64,000 nt of DNA, taken from contig NZ_LXLV01000010.1 of the NCBI RefSeq assembly GCF_001757995.1, positions 124,001-188,000 on the forward strand, in the 5' to 3' direction. The notes beneath the pieces are model-generated. The model was given only the letters and a program-made list of their open reading frames with translations, ran no database searches and had not been told where the DNA came from. The stretch's first letter is position 1, and every line of letters starts with the position of its first letter. Source of the stretch: Bacillus mycoides. Its GTDB lineage: Bacteria; Bacillota; Bacilli; Bacillales; Bacillaceae_G. This document shows positions 52,533 through 62,651 of the stretch, piece by piece. A program made the translations under genes and the position numbers.

Positions 52533-54362
52533 CTATTCTAATATGTTTTTCATTGTATCAATATGCTCTTTTGAACCCGTTACAAGTAAAGTATCGCCAT
52601 GCTGTAACTTCGTATCACCATGTGGTATTAATGCTTTATTGCCACGATAAATTTGAATGACAAGTACATCACCTAAAAACGGAAGGCGACGAAGTGCTAA
52701 GCCGTTATATTTATTACTTCGTAGTTCAACCTCACGTACTGTTTCATTTGCTGTTGTAATTAAGCGAACGAGACTGGGTTTATCAATAAGTGCACGTAAT
52801 AAAATGCGTGTAGAGTTAATAGTTGAGAATACAGCGATATGTTCTTGAGTCGCTTTTTCTTGTAGAAGGGGATCTTCTACACTTGCGATGACGTGTTCAA
52901 CACCTAATTCTTTTGCGTGTTCTGCTAATAATAAGTTTTGTTCATCATCACTTGTCGCAACAACAACACGGTCTGCTTCGAAAGCTTTTTGCTCCATTAA
53001 AGATTGAATAGTAATCTCATCTAATTTTACAATAGGGAAGTCATGAGATTTCGCTTCCTGATCATTTACTTTATTTTGACGTATCATATATAGTGTTACG
53101 TCATAATCTTCACGTTTTAAATCAAGTGATAACGGAAGGGTAATTCTGCTTGCACCAATAATAGATACTTTCGGTTTTGGTGTTTCCACTTTTGGAAACA
53201 TCTTTTTAAATAATACAGGTGCAAAAATACAAGTAATAACGGCGCTTAAAATAAGAGATGCTGATAAACTTGGGCTAATGATGCCTAGCTTTTCACCGAT
53301 TTGTGCAGCCGCAATAACTAAAGAAAGTGTTGATGTTAATAAAATAGCACTTCCGAGTACGATATTACGTGGATACCATTTTCGTAAGACGAGTGATGGC
53401 AACAGTTTTGAAATAAAGAGTCCCACAATTAAAATTGGGATCATTAGCATACTAGAAGGCTCTTTAAAAATAGACCATACTTCTAGATTTACACCAACCA
53501 TTACGAAGAAAATAGGGATGAAGAAACCATATCCGATGGAATCAAGTTTTTCAACCATATCTTCATTTGGTGATAATAAAGATACAAGTACACCTGCTAA
53601 AAAGGCTCCCAAAATATTTTCTGCCCCAACAGATTCAGATAATCCAACTAATATTAAGATGAGTGCAAAAACAGCTCGTGTATCAATTTGTACACTACCG
53701 GCTTTTAAGCTTTCTAGGTATGGAATATTTTTAAAACGTCTTGCGACAAAGTAAATTACAATACCAGCACCGAATAGAAGAAGTAGAAGCCACATGCTTT
53801 GGCCACTTTCGGAATTTAATCCGACGAATACAGCGAGTAAAATCATTGTAACTAAGTCTGCAATAACAGCGACTAATAAAATGATTTGCCCGATTGCGGT
53901 TTTTCCTAAGTTATTTTCTTTTAATGTTGGTACGACAACACCTAAAGAAATAGTTGAAATAATTAAAGTCATGAACATTGCATTGTCTACGAATCCTAGC
54001 CATACGAATATTAATGATAGGGCATAAGATAAAATGAAAATAAACAAGAAGATAATGCTTGCTGCTTGGAATGTGTTTGGTTCGTTTGTCGTATTCTTTT
54101 TCCCTTTTTGTTTAAAGATCGAAAAGTCAATTTCTAAACCACTTAAAAACATCAGGAAGATAAACCCTAGTGTTGATAAGACTTGAAGCCACATATCTGG
54201 CTCAATGATGTTAAATCCACTTTTACCTACAAAGATTCCTGCGATAATTTCTGCAACAACGACAGGAAGTGCTTTTAATTTAAAGCGCTGTAACAAAAGG
54301 GGAACGAAAAACGCGATTGCGACGACAACCATAAGTGATAGAACAGAAGAATGATGTTCCAT
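52533..54362 (-). CDS. monovalent cation:proton antiporter with RCK domains (CPA2 family)
   Basis: A 609-residue KefB/GerN-type antiporter. The Na+/H+ exchanger membrane domain is at about residues 1-385 with 12 TM helices and the segment LSGLEIDFSIFKQKGK. A TrkA-N (NAD-binding) domain begins at about 405 (KVSIIGASRITLPLSLDL) and ends near 510; a TrkA-C domain spans about 525-609 (EVELRSNKYNGLALRRLPF, then GDTLLVTGSKEHIDTM). Start at ATG 54362 (MEHHSS) behind GAAGGGAG; an open frame extends 105 bases further. Likely K+/H+ or Na+/H+ exchange controlled by nucleotides. Confidence 0.88.
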   Translation of the reverse strand: MEHHSSVLSLMVVVAIAFFVPLLLQRFKLKALPVVVAEIIAGIFVGKSGFNIIEPDMWLQVLSTLGFIFLMFLSGLEIDFSIFKQKGKKNTTNEPNTFQAASIIFLFIFILSYALSLIFVWLGFVDNAMFMTLIISTISLGVVVPTLKENNLGKTAIGQIILLVAVIADLVTMILLAVFVGLNSESGQSMWLLLLLFGAGIVIYFVARRFKNIPYLESLKAGSVQIDTRAVFALILILVGLSESVGAENILGAFLAGVLVSLLSPNEDMVEKLDSIGYGFFIPIFFVMVGVNLEVWSIFKEPSSMLMIPILIVGLFISKLLPSLVLRKWYPRNIVLGSAILLTSTLSLVIAAAQIGEKLGIISPSLSASLILSAVITCIFAPVLFKKMFPKVETPKPKVSIIGASRITLPLSLDLKREDYDVTLYMIRQNKVNDQEAKSHDFPIVKLDEITIQSLMEQKAFEADRVVVATSDDEQNLLLAEHAKELGVEHVIASVEDPLLQEKATQEHIAVFSTINSTRILLRALIDKPSLVRLITTANETVREVELRSNKYNGLALRRLPFLGDVLVIQIYRGNKALIPHGDTKLQHGDTLLVTGSKEHIDTMKNILE

Positions 54363-54539
54363 TGCGTTCTCTCCCTTCAAATAAATATAGTACCTATTTA
54401 GCCATATAATAGGTAGAAAAGCAACGGATATGGATTCGATTTCATAAAGAAAGAGTTTTCTTAACATTTGTCATAATAAGTATATTTTTTATGATTCTGT
54501 TGTTAATTCCGTAATGTGGATGTAATAGGGGAGAGAATA

Positions 54540-54575
54540 AAAAAAGACTGCTGAGAAATCTCAGCAGTCTTTTTC
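54540..54575 (-). terminator. terminator of the qox operon
   Basis: AAAAAGACTGCTGAGA (54541-54556) pairs with CTCAGCAGTCTTTTT (54560-54574), on the minus strand ending in Ts. Confidence 0.88.
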
Positions 54576-54582
54576 ATGCAAA

Positions 54583-54894
54583 TTACATTGAGAAGAAAAT
54601 CCATACAGTAAGACCAACTGTTGCAGCTGCAACGAAGAAACTGTATATCATTGTAAGAATTTGAATGCTTCCTTCTCCTTCTTTTAAGTGCATGAACATA
54701 ATTAATTGTAATAACGCTTGCGCAACTGCCATTATGATAATAGTTGTTAATATCGTTGAAAGTGGCAAGTCTGTGTAAAGTGCAACATATAAAGCAAGAA
54801 ACGTTAGTGCAAGCGATAAAATGAATCCGAAAACGTGTGACCACGGGAATCCGCTATGCGCATGCCCGTTTGCTTGATTGTTATTTTGACCCAT
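54583..54894 (-). CDS. qoxD: cytochrome aa3 quinol oxidase subunit IV
   Basis: A 103-residue membrane subunit with three TM helices (HVFGFILSLALTFLALYVAL, ILTTIIIMAVAQALLQLIMFMHL, MIYSFFVAAATVGLTVWIFF). The LIMFMHL helix is typical of subunit IV of bacterial haem-copper oxidases. Last gene of the qox operon; its start abuts the qoxC stop. It stabilises the complex and has no cofactor. Confidence 0.93.
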   Translation of the reverse strand: MGQNNNQANGHAHSGFPWSHVFGFILSLALTFLALYVALYTDLPLSTILTTIIIMAVAQALLQLIMFMHLKEGEGSIQILTMIYSFFVAAATVGLTVWIFFSM

Positions 54895-55497
54895 TTACGC
54901 CACCATCCCGTTCAAGTAAACTAGTGTGTAAATAAAGACCCAAACAAGATCAAGGAAATGCCAGTATAAGCTGATAATAAATACTTTACGAGCTGTAACT
55001 GGTGTTAAACCTCGTTTTAAAATTTGGATAATAACACAAGTTGCCCAAATGATACCACCTGTTACGTGGGCACCATGCGTTCCAAGAAGAACGAAGAATC
55101 CAGATAAGAAAGCACTTGTTTGAATTGTTGCGCCTTCACCAACGTACATAATGAACTCTTCGATCTCGAAGAATAGGAAACCTGCACCTAAAAGTAATGT
55201 AAAGATGAACCATCCAAGCATTGCTTTTTGGTTGTGTTTACGCATTTCGTGAATTGCGATACCACATGTGAAACTACTTGTTAAAAGTAATAGCGTTTGA
55301 ATTAAAAGTGTTTTAACTTCAAACAGTTGCGCTGGTGTTGGGCCATCTGCCGTACGACCAGCAAGGACTAGATAAGAGGCGAAAAGTGTTGCGAACAGCA
55401 TAATTTCAGCCCCAAGAAAAATCCAGAATCCTAGGATATTCAATCTGCTTTGCTCGGATTGATATTCCAAAGGTAAGCTTTTATCTAAAGCCGCCAT
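54895..55497 (-). CDS. qoxC: cytochrome aa3 quinol oxidase subunit III
   Basis: A 200-residue subunit III of the haem-copper oxidase family with five TM helices. LGFWIFLGAEIMLFATLFASYLVL near the start contains the characteristic Glu, and LGTHGAHVTGGIIWATCVI and HFLDLVWVFIYTLVYLNG are conserved family segments. It lies 13 bp after qoxB. Confidence 0.95.
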   Translation of the reverse strand: MAALDKSLPLEYQSEQSRLNILGFWIFLGAEIMLFATLFASYLVLAGRTADGPTPAQLFEVKTLLIQTLLLLTSSFTCGIAIHEMRKHNQKAMLGWFIFTLLLGAGFLFFEIEEFIMYVGEGATIQTSAFLSGFFVLLGTHGAHVTGGIIWATCVIIQILKRGLTPVTARKVFIISLYWHFLDLVWVFIYTLVYLNGMVA

Positions 55498-55510
55498 GTC
55501 ATTTCACCTC

Positions 55511-57445
55511 TCATGCTATATGTTCTGTTTCTTTAATTTCATCAACACTTACGTAGTAGCCATCATCATAATCGAATGAACGATAGATTAAGCAACCTAA
55601 AATACCAATACCACCGATTGCTGCAATCCAGAACCAGCTAAATACTAATGCAAAACCTGCAAGACCGAAGAATGCAGACATAATAATAGGCACACCAGAA
55701 TTACTTGGCATGTGAATTGGTTTTAATTCATCTGCTGTTGGTGTAATTGTTTCTCCGCGTTTTTTCATGAACCAGAAAGCATCAGCTTCTTTAATTTCAG
55801 GAAGTTTCGCGAAGTTGTAATGTTGTACAGGAGAGTGAGTTGCCCATTCAAGTGTACGGCCATCCCATGGATCTCCAGTTGTATCACGTTCACCGTGACG
55901 TGCACTCCAAATTACGTTGTAACAAAGAAGTACGAATCCGATACCCATCATTACTGCGCCGACAGATGCGATTTGGTTCAACCAACCCCATCCAAGGCTT
56001 TCAGAGTAAGTGTACATACGACGAGTCATACCATCTAAACCTAGGAAGTACATCGGGAAGAAACAGATGTTAAATCCGCTCATAAAGATCCAGAATGTCC
56101 ATTTACCAAGGCGTTCATTTAGCATATGACCTGTCATTTTTGGATACCAGAATGTGAATCCAGCAAGCATAGCGAATACTGTACCTGCGATTAATACGTA
56201 GTGGAAATGAGCAACTAGGAAGTAGCTGTTATGGTATTGATAATCAGCTGCTGCCATTCCAAGCATAACCCCTGTAACTCCACCAACTACGAAGTTTGGA
56301 ATAAATGCCAATGACCAAAGCATTGGAACTGTAAAACGAATACGTCCTTTATACAGTGTAAACAACCAGTTAAAGATCTTAACACCGGTTGGAATCGAAA
56401 TCGCCATTGTCGAGATCGAGAAGAATGAGTTAACCGCTGGACCTGCACCCATAGTGAAGAAATGGTGAAGCCATACGACGAAACTTAGTAAAGAAATTGC
56501 AACCATTGAGTATACCATCGCACTGTAACCGAATAGACGTTTACGTGAGAATGTACTAATGATTTCAGAGAAAATACCGAATGCCGGTAAAATAACGATA
56601 TACACTTCAGGGTGACCCCATACCCAGAACAAGTTGGCCCATAGCATTGGCATACCGCCACTCGCCATCGTAAAGAAGTGAGCATCAAATAGACGGTCAA
56701 ATGTCATTAATGCAAGAGCTACTGTTAATACTGGGAAAGCGAAAATAATGATTACACATGTAATTAAAATAGACCATGTAAACATTGGCATTTTCATTAA
56801 TTTCATGCCAGGTGTACGCATTTTTAAAATCGTAACTAGGAAGTTAATACCTGTCATTAACGTACCGAGACCTGAAATCTGTAATGCAATTGCATAGAAG
56901 TTATTTCCTACACCAGGAGTAAACTCTGTACCCGCCATTGGGAAGTAAGAAGTCCACCCAGCGTCTGGTGAACCACCGATAACGAAAGCGATGTTGAATA
57001 ACATTGCTCCGATAAAGAATAACCAGAAACTTAAAGCATTTAAGAATGGATATGCAACGTCACGAGCACCAATTTGTAATGGTACAACGACGTTCATTAA
57101 TCCTAGAACGAATGGCATCGCCATGAAAAGAATCATAACTGTACCATGTGTTGTAAAGATTCCATTATAGTGTTCAGCGTTTAAATATGTTGTATCTGGG
57201 AATGTTAACTGGGCACGAATCATTAAACCATCCATACCACCACGGAATAACATTATAACGGCAGAGATAATATACATGGTCCCTATTTTTTTATGGTCAA
57301 CAGTTGTTAACCATTCATCCCAAAGCCATCTCCATTTTTTGTACTTTGTTAGTACGAAAAGAATCGCTAATGTCACAAGAACGATAGATGCGTCAGCTCC
57401 GTAAATAATCGGGTCACCTGTGACAAAAAATTCATCAAGCTTCAC
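55511..57445 (-). CDS. qoxB: cytochrome aa3 quinol oxidase subunit I
   Basis: A 644-residue catalytic subunit binding haem a and the haem a3-CuB centre; it oxidises menaquinol and reduces O2 to water while pumping protons. The haem-copper motif [20 protein letters not shown] carries the CuB His and the cross-linked Tyr; further His ligands appear in [10 protein letters not shown] and [13 protein letters not shown]. The DxN-type region [15 protein letters not shown] is also present. Start placed at GTG 57445 (MKLDEFF) with GGAGTG 6 bases upstream; an in-frame GTG at 57454 is inside the site. Confidence 0.95.
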   Translation of the reverse strand: MKLDEFFVTGDPIIYGADASIVLVTLAILFVLTKYKKWRWLWDEWLTTVDHKKIGTMYIISAVIMLFRGGMDGLMIRAQLTFPDTTYLNAEHYNGIFTTHGTVMILFMAMPFVLGLMNVVVPLQIGARDVAYPFLNALSFWLFFIGAMLFNIAFVIGGSPDAGWTSYFPMAGTEFTPGVGNNFYAIALQISGLGTLMTGINFLVTILKMRTPGMKLMKMPMFTWSILITCVIIIFAFPVLTVALALMTFDRLFDAHFFTMASGGMPMLWANLFWVWGHPEVYIVILPAFGIFSEIISTFSRKRLFGYSAMVYSMVAISLLSFVVWLHHFFTMGAGPAVNSFFSISTMAISIPTGVKIFNWLFTLYKGRIRFTVPMLWSLAFIPNFVVGGVTGVMLGMAAADYQYHNSYFLVAHFHYVLIAGTVFAMLAGFTFWYPKMTGHMLNERLGKWTFWIFMSGFNICFFPMYFLGLDGMTRRMYTYSESLGWGWLNQIASVGAVMMGIGFVLLCYNVIWSARHGERDTTGDPWDGRTLEWATHSPVQHYNFAKLPEIKEADAFWFMKKRGETITPTADELKPIHMPSNSGVPIIMSAFFGLAGFALVFSWFWIAAIGGIGILGCLIYRSFDYDDGYYVSVDEIKETEHIA

Positions 57446-57478
57446 TGTTTTCACTCCAATCTGTTGGAATAATAGCTA

Positions 57479-58354
57479 TTATTTTTTGTTTTTGTAGTAG
57501 TTGTAATCACAATATTCAAGTGATTTTGGATCTACATAACTTAAGTGGTGACTAGAGAACGTCATACGCCCAACTACACCAGGTTTAATAATTTCGTTGT
57601 ATTTCTCTTCTGATAATTTAGGGGCAGTTTCTTGTACTTCTTTTACCCACTTATCATATTTCTCTTTAGTTTTTGCTTCAACTTCGAATTCCATGTGAGT
57701 AAATCCTTCACCTGAGAAGTTCGAGCTACGACCTAGGTAAGAACCAGGCTTATCAGCTTGTAAATATAAGTCCATGATCATGCCATCCATTGTATACTTC
57801 ATACCACCAAGTTCTGGTACCCAGAAAGCATTCATTGGACCTACAGAAGTCAGCTTAAATTCAATTGGTACACCAGCTGGGATGTTTAAATAGTTAACGG
57901 TTTCAATTTTTTCCTCCGGGTAACTAAATAACCATTTCCAGTTTGCAGATGTAACATAAATTTCAACTGGTTTAATATGTTTGGACTCTTGCGGAACCTC
58001 TTCCGAAGCATAAGTTGCTTTAACTGTTGGAATCGATAATGCGATAACGATAATAACAGGAATAATCGTCCAAATGATTTCTAATAATGTGTTACCGTGT
58101 TGATCAGGTGGCTCATAGTCCATATTCTCTGGTTTTTCACGATAACGAATCAAGATGACTGTAAACAAGATGAATACAATTGCGATAATTAATGACATAA
58201 GCAAGAATGACCAAACAATTAAATCATACTGTGCTTTTGCAACAGGTCCTTGTGGATTTAATACTGCGAGTTTTTTATCACAGCCACCGAGGAACAGAAG
58301 TAATGATAACGGAAGAAGCGAAGCCAACTTCCAAAATGCTTTCTTTAGTTGCAC
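57479..58354 (-). CDS. qoxA: cytochrome aa3 quinol oxidase subunit II
   Basis: A 291-residue subunit II. GTG 58354 start with AAAGGAG upstream. It has a lipoprotein signal ending LLLFLGGC (Cys at about 24), two TM helices (LIVWSFLLMSLIIAIVFILF and LLEIIWTIIPVIIVIALSIP), then an extracellular cupredoxin-like domain. The CuA ligand set C-x3-C is absent, as expected for a quinol oxidase rather than cytochrome c oxidase. It leads the operon qoxABCD; the region 58355-58589 upstream holds the operon's promoter, without a clear consensus. Confidence 0.94.
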   Translation of the reverse strand: MQLKKAFWKLASLLPLSLLLFLGGCDKKLAVLNPQGPVAKAQYDLIVWSFLLMSLIIAIVFILFTVILIRYREKPENMDYEPPDQHGNTLLEIIWTIIPVIIVIALSIPTVKATYASEEVPQESKHIKPVEIYVTSANWKWLFSYPEEKIETVNYLNIPAGVPIEFKLTSVGPMNAFWVPELGGMKYTMDGMIMDLYLQADKPGSYLGRSSNFSGEGFTHMEFEVEAKTKEKYDKWVKEVQETAPKLSEEKYNEIIKPGVVGRMTFSSHHLSYVDPKSLEYCDYNYYKNKK

Positions 58355-58589
58355 GATTGAAAATCTCCTTTCTCCTTGGATTGAAACTATGCCAATAAAA
58401 CAATATAAACCTATTAATTTATAGATGGCAATAGTTTTTGTTATATTGTTAAAAAATAGACACAAATGCACGCTTTTTAAGGTGAATATCATTTGTAACT
58501 TGATAACATTGTAAACTATTTTCCAGATAAAAACGTGATTGTTAGAATTTTAAGATAAATAAAGTTATACCAAGATATCCAAGAAATAG

Positions 58590-58622
58590 AAAAAAGCTAT
58601 CTTATTATAAGGAAGATAGCCG
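58590..58622 (-). terminator. terminator of the 58637-60052 permease
   Basis: GCTATCTT (58596-58603) pairs with AAGATAGC (58613-58620), with a T-run on the minus strand. Confidence 0.8.
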
Positions 58623-58636
58623 AATATTTTGTATAT

Positions 58637-60052
58637 TTAGTTTATTTCCTGAGTTATACTTATTTTCCGTTCAGATGTGACAACTTTTTTATATTTAACT
58701 TGGTATAAAATGTAACAAATAATCATAAATGGAATCCCGCAATAAAGAGCAATTCTCTGATCTGGAATGAAAGCTAAACTAACAAATGTAATGAAATTGA
58801 GTGAGAAAGCTACGATTGGAACTATTGGATAAAGTGGTGTACGGTATTTTAAATCATTTATGTCGCCGCCATTTTTCACGAAATTTCTACGGAAGAAAAA
58901 CTGTGAAGCTGCAATCGACATCCAAACAACAACAGCAGCCATTGCTGCAATAGATGTTAAAACTAAAAAGACAGTATCTGCCGCAAATACACTTGTTAAT
59001 AAAGAAAGACTTGCAAAGATCAGACTGAAAATTAAAGCATTTAGCGGCACACCTTTTTTAGTTAATTTCGTAAAAGCTGGACTTGCCATTCCTTGTTTTG
59101 CCATCGCCCAAAGCATACGAGAATTTGCGTATAGACCAGAGTTAGCTACGGATAATACAGCTGTAATAATAACAAAGTTCATAATGTCTGCTGCATATGG
59201 AACACCAGCCACATCAAATACAAGTACAAATGGACTTTCGACTAGATTAGCCTCTTGCCACGGAAGTAAACCTACAACAACTGATATTGCTAGGACGAAG
59301 AAGAATAGAGTTCGCCAAATTGTATTTTTGATTGCTTTTGGAATTGTTTTTTCAGGATTTTCACTTTCTCCTGAAGCGATTCCGATTAGTTCTGTTCCTT
59401 GGAAGGAGTAATTTACTGTAATCATCGTAAGAAGAACAGCTAATGCACCGTTTGGAAATAGCCCGCCATTTTCAGTGAAATTGTGAAGCATCGGAGCTGG
59501 TTTTCCGTTAAAGTCTAGTAGACCGAACATAACTGCACCACCGAGTACGATGAAAATAACAATTGTTGCGACTTTTACACTTGCGAACCAAAATTCCGTT
59601 TCTGCATATGCTTTTGCTGATAAAGCGTTTACAAGGAAGAGTGCTGCTGCAAATGTAACACACCAAATCCACGAAGAAACGTCTGGAAACCAGCGTTTCA
59701 TTAAAATACTTACAGTTGTTAACTCTACTCCAACTGTAACAGCCCAATTTAACCAATACATCCAACCGACAACAAATCCAAAACCAGGTGAAATAAATTT
59801 GCTTGCATAGCTTTGGAATGAACCTGCTTCTGGCATAGCAACAGATAATTCACCAAGACATAACATCGTTAAATACATAACAAATCCACCGACTAAAAAT
59901 GCAAGAATAGCTCCGCCTGGTCCTGCATTATGGACGATTTGTCCAGAACCCATAAATAATCCCGTTCCAATGACTCCACCAAGTGCGATCATGAATAGAT
60001 GTCTACTTTTCATTGTTCGTTTTAAATCTGTTTGTTCTACTTGTTGATTCAT
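58637..60052 (-). CDS. amino-acid permease, APC family, paralogue of the 101-1531 gene
   Basis: A 471-residue APC transporter, 12 TM helices. The N-terminus [19 protein letters not shown] and most of the length are shared with the permease at 101-1531, showing a recent family expansion. Other conserved stretches are [28 protein letters not shown] and [14 protein letters not shown]. No second gene follows it, unlike the first paralogue. Substrate unknown; a GABA/proline-type role is possible. Confidence 0.9.
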   Translation of the reverse strand: MNQQVEQTDLKRTMKSRHLFMIALGGVIGTGLFMGSGQIVHNAGPGGAILAFLVGGFVMYLTMLCLGELSVAMPEAGSFQSYASKFISPGFGFVVGWMYWLNWAVTVGVELTTVSILMKRWFPDVSSWIWCVTFAAALFLVNALSAKAYAETEFWFASVKVATIVIFIVLGGAVMFGLLDFNGKPAPMLHNFTENGGLFPNGALAVLLTMITVNYSFQGTELIGIASGESENPEKTIPKAIKNTIWRTLFFFVLAISVVVGLLPWQEANLVESPFVLVFDVAGVPYAADIMNFVIITAVLSVANSGLYANSRMLWAMAKQGMASPAFTKLTKKGVPLNALIFSLIFASLSLLTSVFAADTVFLVLTSIAAMAAVVVWMSIAASQFFFRRNFVKNGGDINDLKYRTPLYPIVPIVAFSLNFITFVSLAFIPDQRIALYCGIPFMIICYILYQVKYKKVVTSERKISITQEIN

Positions 60053-60105
60053 ATGCCCCTCACCCCATATTTTCTTGTATGTGTTAACTTGATTTCATTC
60101 TGGGC

Positions 60106-60136
60106 TTTTAATCATTAGTGGGGGATGAAAAACATA
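60106..60136. repeat. possible remnant of a bcr1 end
   Basis: TTTTAATCATTAGTGGGGG followed by ATGAAAAACA resembles the inverted-copy segment TTTAATCAGTGGGGGG...ATGAACAAAACA of bcr1. Only about 30 bases match, with gaps. The rest of the 378-bp spacer (60053-60430) shows no gene. Confidence 0.3.
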
Positions 60137-60326
60137 CTCGGCTTATTTTGTTGTGAACTGAGTATGTAAAAGATAACTATGACTAAATACCTTAGAATGT
60201 TTATTAGCCTAGTGAAATAAATTCAATTCTTTAACTAGGTTAATAATTTTGATTTTAGCAAAAAATTATGAAAAAGTATATTGTTTTTTCTCTTTATTAA
60301 AAATAATTAGAATTTTAAAACGATAT

Positions 60327-60346
60327 CTGTGAATAATAATTCACAG
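60327..60346. promoter_or_regulatory. Rex-like palindrome
   Basis: CTGTGAAT, 4 bases, ATTCACAG. Eighteen of 20 positions fit the Rex-type box TTGTGAA-N6-TTCACAA, with symmetric changes at the two ends. It lies ~84 bp before the C39-like gene and ~275 bp before the permease start. It could also be a simple hairpin. Confidence 0.4.
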
Positions 60347-60430
60347 AATCTTTCTAGCAAACTAGTAAGAAGAAAGGTACAATGATAGAAGTTGCACCTT
60401 TAAAATAATTGATATAATGGAGTTTGGTTT

Positions 60431-61144
60431 ATGATGAAAAAGTTAAAATATATTTTTATTTTCGGTATTATATTTGCTGCCGCGTTTTTTATAGGGAAAG
60501 ATAAAATTATACAAAAGGCGCAAGTGTTCCGTTTAGAGTTTCTATCTGAAATGAAAGAAGCGGCTATGATTGAAAATGTTCCGTTTATAAAGCAATTACC
60601 AGAATTACCTCGTGGATGTGAAGTTACAAGTTTGGCTATGTTGCTGCAATACAAAGGTATACAAGTAGATAAGATGCAACTTGCTAGCGAAATTCATCGT
60701 GTTCCATTTGAACAAAATGGTTTACGTGGAAATCCTTATGAGGGGTTCGTTGGAAATATTTATACTAAGGCAGAGCCAGGCTATGGTGTATATAATCAAC
60801 CCATTTTTAATTTAGCAGAAAAATATGCTCCTGAAAAAGTAGTTAATTTAACAGGTAGAGACGTGCAAGATGCATATAAAGTAGTTAGTTCCGGTTCGCC
60901 AGTATGGGTTATTATTAATACAACGTTTAAGCCACTAGCTGAGAGTAGTTTTGAAACATGGAATACAAGCTCTGGCGAAGTGAAAATTACATATTTTGAG
61001 CATAGTGTAGTAGTGGTTGGATACGATCAAAACTTTGTATATGTAAATGATCCTCTAAAAAACAATCCACGTTTCGCTGTTCCGCGAGCAGAGTTTGAGA
61101 AAGCTTGGGAGCAAATGGGAAAACAAGCAATCACTATTTTATAA
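60431..61144 (+). CDS. C39-like cysteine peptidase, exported
   Basis: A 237-residue membrane-anchored or secreted protein of the C39_2 peptidase-like group. N-terminal signal/TM at about residues 5-22 (YIFIFGIIFAAAFFIG). The catalytic Cys lies in PELPRGCEVTSLAMLL (about residue 65), the His in YFEHSVVVVGYD (about 195) and an Asn/Asp in VYVNDPL. The domain is usually a peptidase or bacteriocin-processing relative, but no ABC partner is present. ATG 60431 with a weak ATGGAG site; ATG 60434 is also possible. Function unknown. Confidence 0.78.
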   Translation: MMKKLKYIFIFGIIFAAAFFIGKDKIIQKAQVFRLEFLSEMKEAAMIENVPFIKQLPELPRGCEVTSLAMLLQYKGIQVDKMQLASEIHRVPFEQNGLRGNPYEGFVGNIYTKAEPGYGVYNQPIFNLAEKYAPEKVVNLTGRDVQDAYKVVSSGSPVWVIINTTFKPLAESSFETWNTSSGEVKITYFEHSVVVVGYDQNFVYVNDPLKNNPRFAVPRAEFEKAWEQMGKQAITIL

Positions 61145-61149
61145 TAATG

Positions 61150-61180
61150 AAAAAGTCATCTTTTTGATGGCTTTTTATTT
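61150..61180 (+). terminator. terminator of the C39-like gene
   Basis: AAAAAGTCATC (61150-61160) pairs with GATGGCTTTTT (61166-61176), one mismatch, then T-rich sequence. Confidence 0.65.
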
Positions 61181-61276
61181 TTAAATTGTAGAGATGGAAA
61201 ATTCGGAATATTCTTTTAAAAGTTAACAATTCACGTTATAATAACATTTAACTTGGTGAAGAAGGGGAGAAGAGAA

Positions 61277-62452
61277 ATGGATGTCGCAAAGGAACTTGTT
61301 TTATCAAAGAATCAGTTGATTGAGTGGAGAAGGCATTTTCATAAGTATCCAGAGTTATCTTTTCAAGAGGAAAAAACATCTCAATTTGTATTCGACATAC
61401 TTCGGAAAATTCCGTATTTAGAAGTTTCGCGACCTACTAAATATAGTGTAATGGCAAGGTTAATTGGTAAGCAGCCTGGTAAAACCATCGCGGTTCGTGC
61501 TGATATGGATGCTCTTCCTATTCATGAAGAAAATAACTTTGATTTTATTTCTACATATCCAGGTGTGATGCATGCGTGTGGTCACGATGGTCACATGGCA
61601 ATATTGCTTGGTGTAGTACATAAGTTGGTAGAGGAAAGAGAGAAAGTTAAAGGAGAGATTCGCTTTTTATTTCAACATGCAGAAGAAAACTTTCCGGGCG
61701 GTGCAGAGGAAATGGTTGCAGCGGGAGTGATGGAAGGTGTGGATTACATTATTGGTGCTCATCTTTGGGCGTCATTAGAGGTTGGAAAAGTAGGTGTAAT
61801 TTATGGTCCTGCGATGGCGGCACCGGACGTTTTTAAAATTACGATAGAGGGAAAAGGTGGACATGCTGGAATTCCGCACGAAACAGTTGATAGTATCGCC
61901 ATTGGTGCACAAGTTGTTTCGCAAATCCAGCAAATTGTATCTCGCCTCACGAATCCGCTAGATTCTCTCGTAGTATCTGTTACGCAATTTCATTCTGGGA
62001 CAACTCATAATGTTATCCCAGAACAAGCGGAGATTGAAGGGACAGTGAGAAGTTTAAGGCATGAATTAAGAGAAGAAACAAAGAAGAAGCTTGAAAGGAT
62101 TGTAAAACATATTACAGAATCCTACGGTGCTAAGTATACATTTTCTTATGAATATGGATATCGCCCAGTTGTTAACGATTATGAAGTTACAGAGCTTATT
62201 GAACGTACGGCATTACAGCTTTATGGAAGAGAAAGAGTTGTTCGTTTACAGCCAACGATGGCAGGAGAAGATTTTTCAGCATTTTTACAAAAGGCACCAG
62301 GGACATTCTTTTTTATTGGAGCAGGAAATGAAGAGAAGGGAATTATATATCCGCATCACCATCCTCGCTTTACAATTGACGAAGATGCATTACCAATTGG
62401 AATGGAAGTCTTTGTATCATCCATTATGAATTTTATAAGTAAAGGAGAATGA
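61277..62452 (+). CDS. M20-family N-acyl-amino-acid amidohydrolase
   Basis: A 391-residue metallohydrolase of the M20/HipO family that removes acyl groups from N-acyl amino acids (or hippurate). Metal ligands: HACGHDGHMAI at about residues 102-112, the EEN... pair in QHAEENFPGGAEEM, and a late HHHPRFTIDEDAL. The dimerisation lid domain is the GKGGHAGIPH region. Start at ATG 61277 behind GAAGGGGAG. It is followed after 1 bp by DUF3311 and SSS transporter genes, so the enzyme probably acts on a compound that the symporter imports. Confidence 0.9.
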   Translation: MDVAKELVLSKNQLIEWRRHFHKYPELSFQEEKTSQFVFDILRKIPYLEVSRPTKYSVMARLIGKQPGKTIAVRADMDALPIHEENNFDFISTYPGVMHACGHDGHMAILLGVVHKLVEEREKVKGEIRFLFQHAEENFPGGAEEMVAAGVMEGVDYIIGAHLWASLEVGKVGVIYGPAMAAPDVFKITIEGKGGHAGIPHETVDSIAIGAQVVSQIQQIVSRLTNPLDSLVVSVTQFHSGTTHNVIPEQAEIEGTVRSLRHELREETKKKLERIVKHITESYGAKYTFSYEYGYRPVVNDYEVTELIERTALQLYGRERVVRLQPTMAGEDFSAFLQKAPGTFFFIGAGNEEKGIIYPHHHPRFTIDEDALPIGMEVFVSSIMNFISKGE

Positions 62453-62453
62453 G

Positions 62454-62651
62454 ATGAAGAAAATACACGTGCTAGCACTTATTCCAGTTCTTTGTTTAGT
62501 AGTTGGACCGGTATTTGCAAATTCGGTCACTCCTTACGTATGGGGGATGCCATTTCTATTATTTTGGGTACTATTATCAGTGCTCATTACGTCTCTTTGT
62601 ATGGGGCTTGTGTACGTATTCGATCCTGCTAATAAGGGGGATGTAAAATGA
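62454..62651 (+). CDS. DUF3311 small membrane protein
   Basis: A 65-residue two-TM protein (HVLALIPVLCLVVGPVFANS and FLLFWVLLSVLITSLCMGLVYVF) of the DUF3311 family, which is commonly encoded next to sodium:solute symporters and is thought to be an accessory subunit. Its stop overlaps the next start (ATGA, 62648-62651), so the two are translated together. Confidence 0.85.
   Translation: MKKIHVLALIPVLCLVVGPVFANSVTPYVWGMPFLLFWVLLSVLITSLCMGLVYVFDPANKGDVK

Noticed and set aside
53278-54027. Open frames on the plus strand inside the CPA2 antiporter gene
   Set aside because: Shadow frames of a well-supported gene on the minus strand; composition is not protein-like and no ribosome site is present.
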